A DNA stretch of 64,000 nucleotides from Dokdonella sp. (GCF_019634815.1 NZ_JAHCAP010000005.1:95698-159697); one strand, 5' to 3'. Counted from the stretch's first letter, positions 45,519 through 54,636 are shown. Notes: generated from the sequence alone by a model not told the origin. Program-made: numbers and translations.

Positions 45519-46080
45519 ACGTCTGTCCGCCGGAACCCCGCCAGTCGCGTGCGAGCAGGCCGTAGATCGCCGAGTCCTGCACGGTGTCGCCGACGCGCCA
45601 GCGCTCACGCAAGAGGCCCTCGCGCCGGAAGCCGAGGCGTTCGACCAGCCGACATGATGCGCTGTTGAGCGGATCGATATCGGCCTCGATGCGGCTCAGA
45701 CCGAGATTCGTGAAGGCGTGTTCGATGGCGAGCGCCGCCATCTCACGCGCGAGTCCGCGGCCCCAGTAGCGCGGCAGCAGCGCAAAACCGAGTTCAGCGC
45801 GCGCGTGCGCGCGTGACAGTGCGAACAGCGAACAGGTGCCGATCAGGCGATCGTCATCGGCAAGCGTCGCCGCCCACGGATAGAGCTCGATCTGCTCGCG
45901 CTCGCGTTGCATGCGCTCGATGTGGGCGAGCGCCTGCTGCGGTTCGTGCCAGGGTAGATGGCTCCAATGGCGCATCACCTGTGGATCGGAGTACAGCGCG
46001 AACAGCGCATCCACATCGTGCAGCGCCAGCGCGCGCAGACGCAGGCGCGAACTCGCAAGTTCCGGAAATTCGGCATTCAT
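45517..46080 (-). CDS. GNAT acetyltransferase, RimJ/RimL type
   Basis: A 187-residue N-acetyltransferase. The family's start LASSRLRLRALALHDVDALF and the acetyl-CoA-binding region ELGFALLPRYWGRGLAREMA, followed by IEADIDPLNSASCRLVERLGFRREG, identify the RimJ/RimL subfamily, which modifies ribosomal protein N-termini or small molecules. The start at 46080 is chosen for the canonical N-terminus; the frame is open 312 bases further but without similarity and over the promoter of the divergent gene. Confidence 0.9.
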   Translation of the reverse strand: MNAEFPELASSRLRLRALALHDVDALFALYSDPQVMRHWSHLPWHEPQQALAHIERMQREREQIELYPWAATLADDDRLIGTCSLFALSRAHARAELGFALLPRYWGRGLAREMAALAIEHAFTNLGLSRIEADIDPLNSASCRLVERLGFRREGLLRERWRVGDTVQDSAIYGLLARDWRGSGGQT

Positions 46081-46225
46081 GTCGGCGCGTCGAACGTGTC
46101 CCTGCGGGCCATTGATTGGCGGCCTGTCACTATAATGTCGAGAGGCTGGTCGTGTGCGGAAGCGGCAGCGCCATGCGTGGCGTATTGCGGCCATGGCGCC
46201 ATCTGTGGCATGGATTTCCAGAGGC

Positions 46226-47161
46226 ATGATGAAGAAGGGAACAACGTTGGTCATCGCTGTGACCTGCCTGATGATCGCGGGCGGATGGCTTGCCGGGAAA
46301 CGGGATCGCGGCGGCGCGCCAACCGATGTGCCGAAGGCAGCTGCGCATGAGACGTCCTCCTCCGGCCCGCAAGCCGGCGCGGCCATGGTCACGACGCCGC
46401 AGACGAGCGCCGCAGGGCGCTCGGAGTCACTCGACGATCGTCCGTTGGCAGAAGTGCGTGCCGAGCTTGAACGTCGCGCACAGGCGGGGGACGCACGTGC
46501 GGCAAGCCGGCTCGGGCAGGCGTTCCTTCATTGCAACAAGCTGCCCATACTGACCGATGACAAAATTGACGATGCGATCGTCGAGGTCAGTGCGCGTGGT
46601 GGCAACATTCTCGGCGAACTCGGTGTGTCGCTTTCGCCTGCCGACCAATCTTCACTGCTGAAGGCGATGATGAGGTTCGTGCAGGCCCGCTGCGCAAACG
46701 CCCAGGGCCTCGACGAGGCAGATGCGTCCGCGCAGGCTTTGCGCTGGGTCGAGCGCGCAGCCGCGCTTGGCGACGCCGATGCGCAAGCCTTGTACGGCGG
46801 GGCGGTGCTCAATGCCTATGACGTGCGCAGCGCCATTGCGGGTGCCGAGACGTTGCGCGATCGCTTGCGGCAGGCGCGAGAGTACGTCGCGTCATCGTTG
46901 GCGCGGGGCGACGCGCTGGCCTTGCTGCAGACGCAAGCGTACCTGGGTAACGGTATCTACCCGCCGAACCCGGAAGCTGCGTACGCGCATCTCTATGCAT
47001 ATTCATTGACGCCACGATCCGGCGATCTGCCGCCCGAATTGCTGGCTGTCATGCTTTCCGACGCGTCCAGGACACTCGATGCCGGCGCGATCGACCGCGC
47101 GCGTGAGCAAGGGCGCCGGCTGGCTGCGTGTTGCGGTGCTGGTGGAGGAGCAAGGCGATGA
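46226..47161 (+). CDS. Membrane-anchored Sel1-like protein, first of a tandem paralogous pair
   Basis: A 311-residue protein with an N-terminal membrane helix (about 7-24, LVIAVTCLMIAGGWLAG), a disordered Ser/Pro/Ala-rich stretch, and a helical domain with Sel1/TPR-like patterns such as AQAGDARAASRLGQAFLHC and AAALGDADAQALYGGAVL. It ends RRLAACCGAGGGARR. The next gene is a clear paralog with the same layout and also a Cys-Cys pair near its end. Function unknown. Two adjacent ATG codons (46226, 46229) follow AGAGG; the second has better spacing. It overlaps the next gene by four bases. Confidence 0.75.
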   Translation: MMKKGTTLVIAVTCLMIAGGWLAGKRDRGGAPTDVPKAAAHETSSSGPQAGAAMVTTPQTSAAGRSESLDDRPLAEVRAELERRAQAGDARAASRLGQAFLHCNKLPILTDDKIDDAIVEVSARGGNILGELGVSLSPADQSSLLKAMMRFVQARCANAQGLDEADASAQALRWVERAAALGDADAQALYGGAVLNAYDVRSAIAGAETLRDRLRQAREYVASSLARGDALALLQTQAYLGNGIYPPNPEAAYAHLYAYSLTPRSGDLPPELLAVMLSDASRTLDAGAIDRAREQGRRLAACCGAGGGARR

Positions 47162-48132
47162 GACTGAGCGGACGGCGAACCGCATGGATTGTCGCGTGTT
47201 TTGCGGTAGCTGCACTGCTGTGGGTTGCGTTTCATCGTCAGGGCGACGCGCCGCGGATGGCGCCTGGCGTGCCGTCGCACGCGCAAGCCTTGCCGCGCGA
47301 AGCGTCGACGCCCAAGGCAGCGGAGCGCAAGGCGTCGCCGCCGCGGATTGCCGAACACGTTCGTGTGCCTGATTTGCCCCAGCACGCATTGCCGGAGTGG
47401 GACGCGCCGCTCGAAGAGGCCGTGGCGGAGCTTCGAAAATGGAGCGACGCGGGCGATGCGAATGCGCAAGTCCAGCTGACCGGCCGGCTGAAGGCGTGCA
47501 CGCCGCATGCTTTGGAGCACGCTGCATTCCTCGACAACCTGGATCGGGCAAGCATGGAAAGCGATGCCCGGAACCAGCCAGGAGCCGACGAACATCTTGC
47601 AGCGAAGCGCGATGTGGCGCAGTCACGCATCGATCGCAATGCGAAGATTCGCGCGGCTTGCGCGAAACTGCCCAAGGATCTGCTCGACCATTGGCTCGAC
47701 CCTGCCGATCGCGCGGCGCAGGCGGGCGACGTCGGGGCCATGCTCACCTATGCGGAAGGCGCGTTGGACGACTTTCAGGACCTCACTTCGATTGCGGCAA
47801 ATATCGACGAGGTGATCGAGCGCCGGGACAAGGCGCGTGTGTATCTGGGAGAAGCCGCGCGTCGTGGTGACAAGCGGGCGTTGGTCTTGCTTGCGGAAAT
47901 CTACGCAGACACCCAAATCGGGCTTTCGAATTCCCCGCTCTACGAGAAAGACCCGGCGCAGGCTTATGCATACGCCTTCGTGGTGTCGCGGATCAGTGGC
48001 GCCACACCGCACGAGCGCGCGAACATGGAATGGCTGATGTCGGAGAGCGCCGAGCGCCTCGACGCACAAGGCCTCGCCCGCGCGCAAACCGAAGGCGAGC
48101 GCCTCTACCAGCACTGCTGCGCTGGACGTTGA
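47158..48132 (+). CDS. Membrane-anchored Sel1-like protein, second of the tandem pair
   Basis: A 324-residue paralog of the preceding protein: membrane helix (about 8-25, TAWIVACFAVAALLWVAF), disordered linker, then helical repeats (LRKWSDAGDANAQVQLTG, AARRGDKRALVLLAEIYAD). Its C-terminus AQGLARAQTEGERLYQHCC aligns with AGAIDRAREQGRRLAACC of the first copy. Sel1 repeats usually mediate protein contacts. The ATGA overlap and the ribosome site GGAGGAG inside the first gene indicate coupled expression, so the two may act as a complex. Confidence 0.75.
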   Translation: MRLSGRRTAWIVACFAVAALLWVAFHRQGDAPRMAPGVPSHAQALPREASTPKAAERKASPPRIAEHVRVPDLPQHALPEWDAPLEEAVAELRKWSDAGDANAQVQLTGRLKACTPHALEHAAFLDNLDRASMESDARNQPGADEHLAAKRDVAQSRIDRNAKIRAACAKLPKDLLDHWLDPADRAAQAGDVGAMLTYAEGALDDFQDLTSIAANIDEVIERRDKARVYLGEAARRGDKRALVLLAEIYADTQIGLSNSPLYEKDPAQAYAYAFVVSRISGATPHERANMEWLMSESAERLDAQGLARAQTEGERLYQHCCAGR

Positions 48133-48233
48133 AGGCGTTTGGGCTGATCGCGTCGTGGCGACGTGGCGGCGCGCGCGGATTTGCGCTACGTTCGTCGTGC
48201 TGCGGCGCCGCATCGCGCCGCCAAGGAGCCGAC

Positions 48234-48896
48234 ATGGTCGCTACGACTGCGCATTCCGCTGCGCTGCCCTACAGCCTGCGCGAGGAACTGGCGTCCAGCC
48301 TGATCCACGGCCTGGGCATCGTGCTCAGCATCGCCGGGCTCGCGACCCTCGTCGGTTTCGCGGTGCGCAGCGGTGGCGCGCGCGAGATCGTCAGCGTTGC
48401 CGTGTATGGCACGACCTTGATCCTGCTCTACACCGCCTCCACGCTCTATCACGGGATACCGGTTGCGCGTGCCAAGCTGGTGCTGCGCCTGCTCGATCAC
48501 GCCGCGATCTTCCTCTTGATCGCCGGCACCTACACACCGTTCACCCTGCTGACCTTGCAGGGCAAGTGGGGCGTCGCCTTGTTCGTCGTGGTGTGGGCGC
48601 TCGCGCTGGCCGGAATCAGTCTGGAATTGCGCCGTGTGCGCAATCGCGTGTTGATGGCCACGCTTTACGTTGCGCTCGGCTGGATCGGTCTGCTGGCAAT
48701 CGGACCGCTGCGCGCGAATCTGGAGACGCCGGGGCTGTGGCTGTTGTTTGGTGGCGGCGCAGCCTATACGTTCGGCGTGCCGTTCTATCTGTGGAAGCGC
48801 CTGCCTTACAGCCACGCGGTGTGGCATGGTTTCGTCTTGCTCGGCAGCGTGCTGCAGTTTTTCGCCGTGCTGCTCTACGTGTTGCCGCAGGCGTGA
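48234..48896 (+). CDS. Hemolysin III family (PAQR-type) membrane protein
   Basis: A 220-residue protein with seven predicted membrane helices. The PAQR/hemolysin III signatures are present: SSLIHGLGIVLS, ASTLYHG, DHAAIFLLIAGTYTPF, and HAVWHGFVLLGSVLQFFAV near the end, with the conserved histidines and aspartate that bind zinc in the superfamily. Despite the name, the role in most bacteria is unclear and may concern membrane lipid homeostasis. AAGGAG stands just upstream of the ATG. Confidence 0.92.
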   Translation: MVATTAHSAALPYSLREELASSLIHGLGIVLSIAGLATLVGFAVRSGGAREIVSVAVYGTTLILLYTASTLYHGIPVARAKLVLRLLDHAAIFLLIAGTYTPFTLLTLQGKWGVALFVVVWALALAGISLELRRVRNRVLMATLYVALGWIGLLAIGPLRANLETPGLWLLFGGGAAYTFGVPFYLWKRLPYSHAVWHGFVLLGSVLQFFAVLLYVLPQA

Positions 48897-48906
48897 TCGC
48901 GCGCGC

Positions 48907-49395
48907 TCAACCCAAGGCAAACGCGAAGGCGAAGATGCCGAGCATGACGCCGCACAGGCCGAGCTTGGCCAGCGAGCCGACGACAAAGCCGAGCCAGGCG
49001 CCGACACCGACGCCGCCGGCCTTGCGCCACGTGCCGCCGGCGAGAAGTTCGCCGAGCAGGGCGCCGACGAAGGGGCCGAACACGATCCCGGGCAGGCCGA
49101 GGAAGATTCCGACCAGGGTACCGAGCGCGGCGCCGATCACGGCCTGACGGCTGGCGCCGACTTTCTTCGCGCCGAGCACGCCGGCAATGAAGTCGATCGC
49201 GATGGCGAGCACGGCCAGTGCGCCGAGCAGGATCAATGTCCAGGCGCCGACATGCTGGAAGTCATCGGCCCAGGCTGCGAGCAACAGACCGATGAAAACC
49301 AGCGGCACGCCGGGCAGTGCCGGCAACACCGAACCGACGATGCCGACGATCACGAGCAGGGCGGCGAGCACATACCACAACCAATGCAGGGTCAT
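48907..49395 (-). CDS. DUF456 membrane protein
   Basis: A 162-residue hydrophobic protein with several membrane helices and glycine-rich segments (VIVGIVGSVLPALPGVPLVF; ALGTLVGIFLGLPGIVFGPF; GALLGELLAGG), which fit DUF456. Function unknown. The start at 49395 (MTLHWLWYVL) gives the typical N-terminus; the frame runs 26 codons further upstream without similarity. It lies 78 bases after a TonB gene on the same strand. Confidence 0.87.
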   Translation of the reverse strand: MTLHWLWYVLAALLVIVGIVGSVLPALPGVPLVFIGLLLAAWADDFQHVGAWTLILLGALAVLAIAIDFIAGVLGAKKVGASRQAVIGAALGTLVGIFLGLPGIVFGPFVGALLGELLAGGTWRKAGGVGVGAWLGFVVGSLAKLGLCGVMLGIFAFAFALG

Positions 49396-49473
49396 CGTAT
49401 CCGTCTGTGCGCAAGGAGTGCGCGCACGATAGCGCAAGGCGGCGAGGATCCCCAGCCTTGCGCCAACAGCCAT

Positions 49474-50130
49474 TCAGGCCTGATCGAGGCGAAACGCGAT
49501 CGGCACCAAACCCCAGGCGGGCACCGCAATGCCATCGCGCAGCACCGGTTTGAAGCGTGCGTGCCGCACGGCTTCGCGCGCGGCCGCATCGAGCGTGGCA
49601 TGCCCGGAACTGCGTGCGATCTCGATGCGCTCGACCTTGCCGTCGACATCAACCCGCACCTTGAGCAGCACCTTGCCTTCCGTGCGCGCACGGATCGCGG
49701 TTGCCGGATAGCGCAGGCGCATCGGCTCGGCATAGGCGAGCGGGCGCGTTTCGCCATTGCCCACGTCATCGCCCGCTGGTGGATCCGACGATTCGTATCG
49801 CGCGGTCGGCATCACCGTCGTCAGGTCCTCGGTCTGGATCGGCTCGTGCGGGGCTTCCGGTGCGGGTTCGCGCACGATCGGTTCGGGGGTGCGCGCAGGC
49901 ACCGGTTTTGCCTTCGGCGTCGGCAGGGGTTCGGCTGGCGGTGCAGGCAACGCAGGGGGTTCCATGCGCAATGCGACTTCGACCTTCGGCGCTGCCGTAC
50001 GTGGCGCCGGAGGCGTCACCGGCAAGGCAAAGGCGCCCACGGCCAAGGCATGCGCGGCGATCGTCGCGGCCCAGGCAAGGATGCGGCGTGCGTCGAGGCG
50101 GTCCAGCTCATCGATCACGAATGCGTGCAT
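49474..50130 (-). CDS. TonB-family energy transducer
   Basis: A 218-residue TonB-like protein: N-terminal membrane helix (about 18-38), a Pro/Glu/Lys-rich spacer able to span the periplasm (PPALPAPPAEPLPTPKAKPV), and a C-terminal TonB domain (YPATAIRARTEGKVLLKVRV, ARFKPVLRDGIAVP). It should transmit proton-motive energy to outer-membrane receptors if an ExbB/ExbD complex is supplied from elsewhere; none is encoded here. Likely co-transcribed with the following DUF456 gene. Confidence 0.88.
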   Translation of the reverse strand: MHAFVIDELDRLDARRILAWAATIAAHALAVGAFALPVTPPAPRTAAPKVEVALRMEPPALPAPPAEPLPTPKAKPVPARTPEPIVREPAPEAPHEPIQTEDLTTVMPTARYESSDPPAGDDVGNGETRPLAYAEPMRLRYPATAIRARTEGKVLLKVRVDVDGKVERIEIARSSGHATLDAAAREAVRHARFKPVLRDGIAVPAWGLVPIAFRLDQA

Positions 50131-50207
50131 GGTCTTGCCTCCGCGTGGTGGTGAACAAGGGAACGACGACAGGTGCGCGGCGGGGTTCGCGAGGCAGCGC
50201 CGCTACA

Positions 50208-50879
50208 ATGCCGCCGATGAACCACGGTGCCGATGAATCGAGCGCAGTCCTCAAGGCCGACAGCTTCGGCCGCATCCTGCTGGTCGGCAGCGGCGAGCAG
50301 CGTTTCGTGCGGCGGGATCTGGGCGCCACGCCGTGGTGGCTGCGCGGTTTCGCGTGGTTCCTCGCGTGTCGCGAGGCACGCGCGCTCGCGCGGCTGGATG
50401 GCCTGCCCTCGACCCCGCGCCTGCTCGGTTGGGACGGACGTTGGCTCGATCGCAGCTTCATGGCGGGCGCGGCCATGTACCAGCGTCCGCCGTTGGGTGA
50501 TGTGGCCTATTTCCGCGCCGCGCGGCGCTTGCTGCAGCAGGTGCATCGCCGCGGCATCGCCCACAACGATCTGGCCAAGGAAGCCAATTGGCTGGTGCGC
50601 GAAGATGGCTTGCCCGCGCTGATCGATTTCCAGTTGGCGACCTGTGGCAGGCCGCGTGCGCGCTGGATGCGCCTGCTCGCACGCGAAGACCTGCGGCACC
50701 TGCTCAAGCACAAACGCACCTATTGCCCGGCCGCGCTGACACCGACCGAGCGGCGCATTCTCAAGCGGCACTCGTGGCTGCGTTCGGCCTGGTTTGCGAC
50801 CGGCAAGCCGGTCTATCGCTTCGTCACCCGTCGGCTGCTGCGCTGGGAAGACAACGAAGGGCAGGGGCCCAAGCCCTGA
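50208..50879 (+). CDS. RIO/lipopolysaccharide-kinase-like protein
   Basis: A 223-residue small kinase-fold protein. The catalytic loop reads RGIAHNDLAKEANWLV (H-N-D with the catalytic aspartate and a metal-binding Asn) and the metal motif is ALIDFQLA (D-F-Q for D-F-G). The N-lobe is short. Such proteins occur beside envelope two-component systems and may phosphorylate lipopolysaccharide core sugars or regulate proteins; which applies here is not visible. ATG 50208 (or 50217) lies after GAGG at a long distance. It is convergent with the CpxA-like gene, 26 bases apart. Confidence 0.8.
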   Translation: MPPMNHGADESSAVLKADSFGRILLVGSGEQRFVRRDLGATPWWLRGFAWFLACREARALARLDGLPSTPRLLGWDGRWLDRSFMAGAAMYQRPPLGDVAYFRAARRLLQQVHRRGIAHNDLAKEANWLVREDGLPALIDFQLATCGRPRARWMRLLAREDLRHLLKHKRTYCPAALTPTERRILKRHSWLRSAWFATGKPVYRFVTRRLLRWEDNEGQGPKP

Positions 50880-50905
50880 ATCGGGTGGCGATTGCCGGAT
50901 CGCGA

Positions 50906-52294
50906 TCAGCGCGTGGTTTTCAGCGGCAGCTTGATCGTGACTTCGAGCCCGCCGCCCTCGGCATTGCGGGCCTGGATCGAACCGCGATGGCGCTTGATCG
51001 CGCGCGCTGCGATCGCCAAGCCAAGGCCGGTGCCGCCGCTGCCGCGCGTGCGCGCGCTGTCGGTGCGGTAGAACGGTTCGAAGATCCGCGCCAGTTCCGG
51101 ATCGGCGACGCCTGGGCCACGGTCGCGCACGAGTATGTGCGCAACATCGCCCTCGCGCAGAAGGCGCACGACGACGGTGCTGCCGTCGGCGGTGTAGGCC
51201 AGGGCATTGCGGATCACATTCTCGAACGCGCTGTAGAGCGCCGCATGCGAACCAATCAGTTGCAGATGGGCGCGTTCGGCCAGCACGACCTTGCGGCTGC
51301 GCAGCGCGCCTTCGTAGTCGGCGTTGAGGATCACGTCCTCGAGCAGGGCATCGAGCGCAATGTCGTCGACCAGCGCATCGCTGGTGGTTTCCAGCCGCGA
51401 AAGCTCGAGCGATTGCGCCAGCATTCCCTCGAGGCGGTCGGCTTCGCGTTCGATGCGGTCGAGCGAGCCTTGCACCTGGGCGGAATCACCGTCACGGGCG
51501 AGCTCCAACGCCACGCGCTGTCGCGCGAGCGGCGAGCGCAGTTCGTGTGAGACATCGCGGACAAGCCGGCGATGGCTTTCGACCAGGGTCTTGATGCGTT
51601 CGGCCATGGCGTCGAATTCAGTCGCCAATGCCACCACTTCGGCGCTGCGGCCGAAGCGGATGCGGCCAACGCGCGCATCCAGATCGCCTTCCGCGAACCG
51701 ATGCGTACTGGCGCGGATGCGTTGCAGTGGCGAGGACACATACCAGGCCAGCAGCAAGCTGAGTGCGGCACTGGCGGCCATCGCCACCAGGATGTTCTGC
51801 CAGAACCAGGTCGGGCGTCGCGCCATCAGGCGGGCAAAGAAGCTGCCTTCGCGTGCGGCCACCATCGCATAGGTGTCATGCCCGCGCGTGCGCGTCGCGC
51901 GGGCGCGCAGACGCTCGGCGCTGTAGGTCTCGCTGCTGCCCGGATCGTCGGCACGCAGGTTCGCCAGCACCTGCGCCGCCGCGGCGCGCACATTCGGCGA
52001 AACCTCGCGGCCGAGCAGTTCCTTGCCGTCGGCGGTGAATACATACACCTGGGCCGGCCCGAAACCGTCGGCTGTACGCAGCCATTGCCGCGTGGCTTCC
52101 TCGCCGTCATGGCGCAATTCGCGGGTCGTGCGCGCGAGCAGGTCGTCCAGCGCCGCCTGCAGGCGGGTGATTTCGGTGCCGGGGATCTTCTCGGTTTCGA
52201 AGTTGCTGGTGCCAACCCAGGCGAACATGACCAGCAGCACCACGGTGGCGATCCACAGCACGCCGAAGATCCGCCAGAACAGACGTTGCATCAT
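50906..52294 (-). CDS. CpxA-like sensor histidine kinase
   Basis: A 462-residue inner-membrane kinase. Two helices (about 8-27 and 167-186) flank a periplasmic domain of CpxA type (VYVFTADGKELLGREVSP). A HAMP domain follows, then the phosphoacceptor RLVRDVSHELRSPLAR with His250, and the ATPase domain with ENVIRNALAY, DRGPGVADP and GGTGLGLAIAARAI. By analogy with Cpx it senses envelope stress and phosphorylates the response regulator encoded just upstream on the same strand (26-base gap). No cpxP-like gene is seen. Confidence 0.92.
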   Translation of the reverse strand: MMQRLFWRIFGVLWIATVVLLVMFAWVGTSNFETEKIPGTEITRLQAALDDLLARTTRELRHDGEEATRQWLRTADGFGPAQVYVFTADGKELLGREVSPNVRAAAAQVLANLRADDPGSSETYSAERLRARATRTRGHDTYAMVAAREGSFFARLMARRPTWFWQNILVAMAASAALSLLLAWYVSSPLQRIRASTHRFAEGDLDARVGRIRFGRSAEVVALATEFDAMAERIKTLVESHRRLVRDVSHELRSPLARQRVALELARDGDSAQVQGSLDRIEREADRLEGMLAQSLELSRLETTSDALVDDIALDALLEDVILNADYEGALRSRKVVLAERAHLQLIGSHAALYSAFENVIRNALAYTADGSTVVVRLLREGDVAHILVRDRGPGVADPELARIFEPFYRTDSARTRGSGGTGLGLAIAARAIKRHRGSIQARNAEGGGLEVTIKLPLKTTR

Positions 52295-52320
52295 CGATTT
52301 GGCCGCCCCGAAGTCCGCGC

Positions 52321-53022
52321 TTACTCGCCGTTGCCGAGTTGGCGCAGCAGATAGCCGCTGCGATGGATCGTGGTGATTGGCGAAGCGCCATCGGGCGCAT
52401 CGCCGAGCTTGCGGCGCAAATTGGAGACATGCACGTCGATCGAACGGTCGAACGGACCGAGCGGGCGACCGAGCACGCTTTGCGAAATGCGTTCCTTGCT
52501 CACCACGCGGCCGGTCTCGCGCAACAGCAGCACCAGCAGGTCGAACTCGGTTCCGGTCAGGGCGACGCTCTCGCCGGAGACGCTGACACTGCGCGAAGCT
52601 GCGCGCAGCAGGATCGGGCCATTGCGCAGATCGGTCAGCACCTCGCTGCCCTCGCCGTGCGCCCGGCGCAACACCGCGCGCAGGCGCGCTGCCAGCTCGC
52701 GCGGGTTGCAGGGCTTGGGCAGATAGTCGTCGGCACCCAGTTCGAGCCCGAGAATGCGATCGACGTCCTCGCCCAGCGCGGTGAGCATGAGCACCGGCAA
52801 GGGTGATTCGCGACGCAGCTCGCGCAGGGCATCCAGTCCCGATCGGCCTGGCATCATCACATCGAGCACCAGCGCGTCGAAGGTTCCGGTGCGCACCGCC
52901 GCCAGCGCCGAATCGGCATCATGGGCGAGCATGACGTCGAAGCCATCGCGGGTTAGGAAATCACGCAGCAACTGGGCCAGTTCGACGTCGTCATCGGCGA
53001 GCAGGATGCGGGGATTGGCCAT
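52321..53022 (-). CDS. CpxR-like OmpR-family response regulator
   Basis: A 233-residue regulator: receiver domain with acidic pocket ADDDVE, phosphoacceptor Asp54 (VLDVMMPGRSG) and Lys103, and a C-terminal winged helix with LTGTEFDLLVLLLRETGRVV and FDRSIDVHVSNLRRKLGD, closely matching the CpxR pattern. The usual Phe after the conserved K-P is replaced by Cys105 (LPKPCNPREL). It precedes the CpxA-like gene in one operon. The ATG at 53022 starts the typical N-terminus MANPRILLADDD. Confidence 0.93.
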   Translation of the reverse strand: MANPRILLADDDVELAQLLRDFLTRDGFDVMLAHDADSALAAVRTGTFDALVLDVMMPGRSGLDALRELRRESPLPVLMLTALGEDVDRILGLELGADDYLPKPCNPRELAARLRAVLRRAHGEGSEVLTDLRNGPILLRAASRSVSVSGESVALTGTEFDLLVLLLRETGRVVSKERISQSVLGRPLGPFDRSIDVHVSNLRRKLGDAPDGASPITTIHRSGYLLRQLGNGE

Positions 53023-53130
53023 GCGCGAAGCATACTGGGCGCCTGTCGGAGCCGCCTCCGGGCACGCTCCGCTTTGCATGCCTTTACGCGCCGGCACGAA
53101 TGCATCGGCGCGTCTGGCTCAGCGACCCGG

Positions 53131-54636
53131 TCAGGTGCTGCCTTGACGATGGTGCGAATCGGAAAGGCGCTTCATCAAGGGCAGCGCCGCAATCGCGATC
53201 AAGGTACAGACCAAGGCGGCGATGCCGAGCTTGTTGAACAACGCGGTATAGATCGGCAGGGTCTGCAGGGGTTCGCTGATGTCGCTGGGAACGCTGGCAT
53301 AGGTTGCCACCACGCCGCCCAGGTATTGGGAGATGCCCGAGGCAACGAACCACGCGCCCATCATGAAGCCGCCCATTCGCGCCGGCACGTAGCGGGCGAT
53401 CATCGCCAGGCCCAGGCCGCTGACCAGCAGTTCGCCCAACGAGATCGCGCCATAACCCCACACCATCAGCCACGACGACACCTTGCCATCGGCCCCGGCG
53501 AAATGCTGCGCGGCGCCGTAGATGAAGAAGCCGCCGGCGATGATGACGAATCCGAGGGCGAACTTGGCGGCAATCGACAGATCGCGCTTGCGCTTGCCGG
53601 CCCAGGTGTAAAGCCAGGCGAGGATCGGGCTGAGGATGAAGATCCAGATCGGGTTGAAGGCCTGGATCTGTGCCGGCGACCAGTCCCATAGATGCGCGCC
53701 GAACACGTTGAAGGCCATGTCGACGTTGCGCAGTGCGAACAGATTGAGCGAGGTCGACATCTGCTGGTAGAAAACGAAATAGAACACCGTCTGCACGGTG
53801 AGCACGAGTGCGGCGATCAGGCCCGGTCGCTCGTCGCGGCGTCCACTCGAAATCAGGTAGGCGAAGATCGCGAGTACCGCGATTCCGGCAACATAGACGA
53901 AGGCGCGTGCGACCGTCTCGTGTTCGAGGATGTAGGCCGAGGCAAATACCGCAACCATGCCCAACGCGAGCACGGCGCCGAGCTTGCTCCAGTCGACTGG
54001 CTGCGCATCCGGCGCCGAGCCGATCTGCCCCATCGATGCGCGCATGATGAGGTAGTTGAACAGACCCACGATCAGCCCCACCGAGCACACCGCGAAAGCC
54101 ACATGCCAGCCCAGTTCGTTGCCGTAAGCCTGGTTGACGTAGTCCTTGAGCCAAGGCGTGAGCAACTGCGAAATCATCGCGCCGAGGTTGACCGCCATGT
54201 AGTAGATCGTGAAGGCGCTGTCGATGCGCGAATCGTCACCTTCGTAGATCTTGCGCACGAGATTGCCGGCATTGGGCTTGAACAGGCCGTTGCCGACCAC
54301 GATCACGCCGAGCGCGCAGAACAGGAACCAGGTGCTTTCGGTCGGCACCACCATCAAGGCGTAGCCTGCGGAAAGGATCACCGCGCCCAGCAGCATCGTG
54401 CGACGCGTACCGAGGATCTTGTCGCCGATCCAGCCGCCGATCGCCGGCGCCACGTAGATCAATGCCGCTGCCGCGCCCCACACCAGATTGGCGCGGTCAT
54501 CGTCGAAACCCAGGCGCTGCACCATGTAGTAGACGATCAGCGCCTGCATGCCGTAATAGCCAAAGCGTTCCCACATTTCGATCAGGAACACGGTGGCAAA
54601 TGAACGCGTCTGGCTCTGGGGGGCTGCTGTGGTCAT
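53131..54636 (-). CDS. POT/PTR family proton-dependent oligopeptide transporter
   Basis: A 501-residue inner-membrane transporter of the major facilitator superfamily with about 14 helices. The N-terminal E-x-x-E-R-F-x-Y-Y-G motif is present as EMWERFGYYG, with the PTR signatures GNGLFKPNAGNLVRKIY and FYQQMSTSLNLFA. It should import di- and tripeptides with protons. ATG 54636 has GGAGAT eight bases upstream. It is transcribed toward the CpxR-like gene, on the same strand, with a 108-base gap. Confidence 0.94.
   Translation of the reverse strand: MTTAAPQSQTRSFATVFLIEMWERFGYYGMQALIVYYMVQRLGFDDDRANLVWGAAAALIYVAPAIGGWIGDKILGTRRTMLLGAVILSAGYALMVVPTESTWFLFCALGVIVVGNGLFKPNAGNLVRKIYEGDDSRIDSAFTIYYMAVNLGAMISQLLTPWLKDYVNQAYGNELGWHVAFAVCSVGLIVGLFNYLIMRASMGQIGSAPDAQPVDWSKLGAVLALGMVAVFASAYILEHETVARAFVYVAGIAVLAIFAYLISSGRRDERPGLIAALVLTVQTVFYFVFYQQMSTSLNLFALRNVDMAFNVFGAHLWDWSPAQIQAFNPIWIFILSPILAWLYTWAGKRKRDLSIAAKFALGFVIIAGGFFIYGAAQHFAGADGKVSSWLMVWGYGAISLGELLVSGLGLAMIARYVPARMGGFMMGAWFVASGISQYLGGVVATYASVPSDISEPLQTLPIYTALFNKLGIAALVCTLIAIAALPLMKRLSDSHHRQGST

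Noticed and set aside
46081..46392. N-terminal extension of the acetyltransferase
   Set aside because: No similarity to the family and overlap with the promoter and start of the divergent Sel1-like gene.
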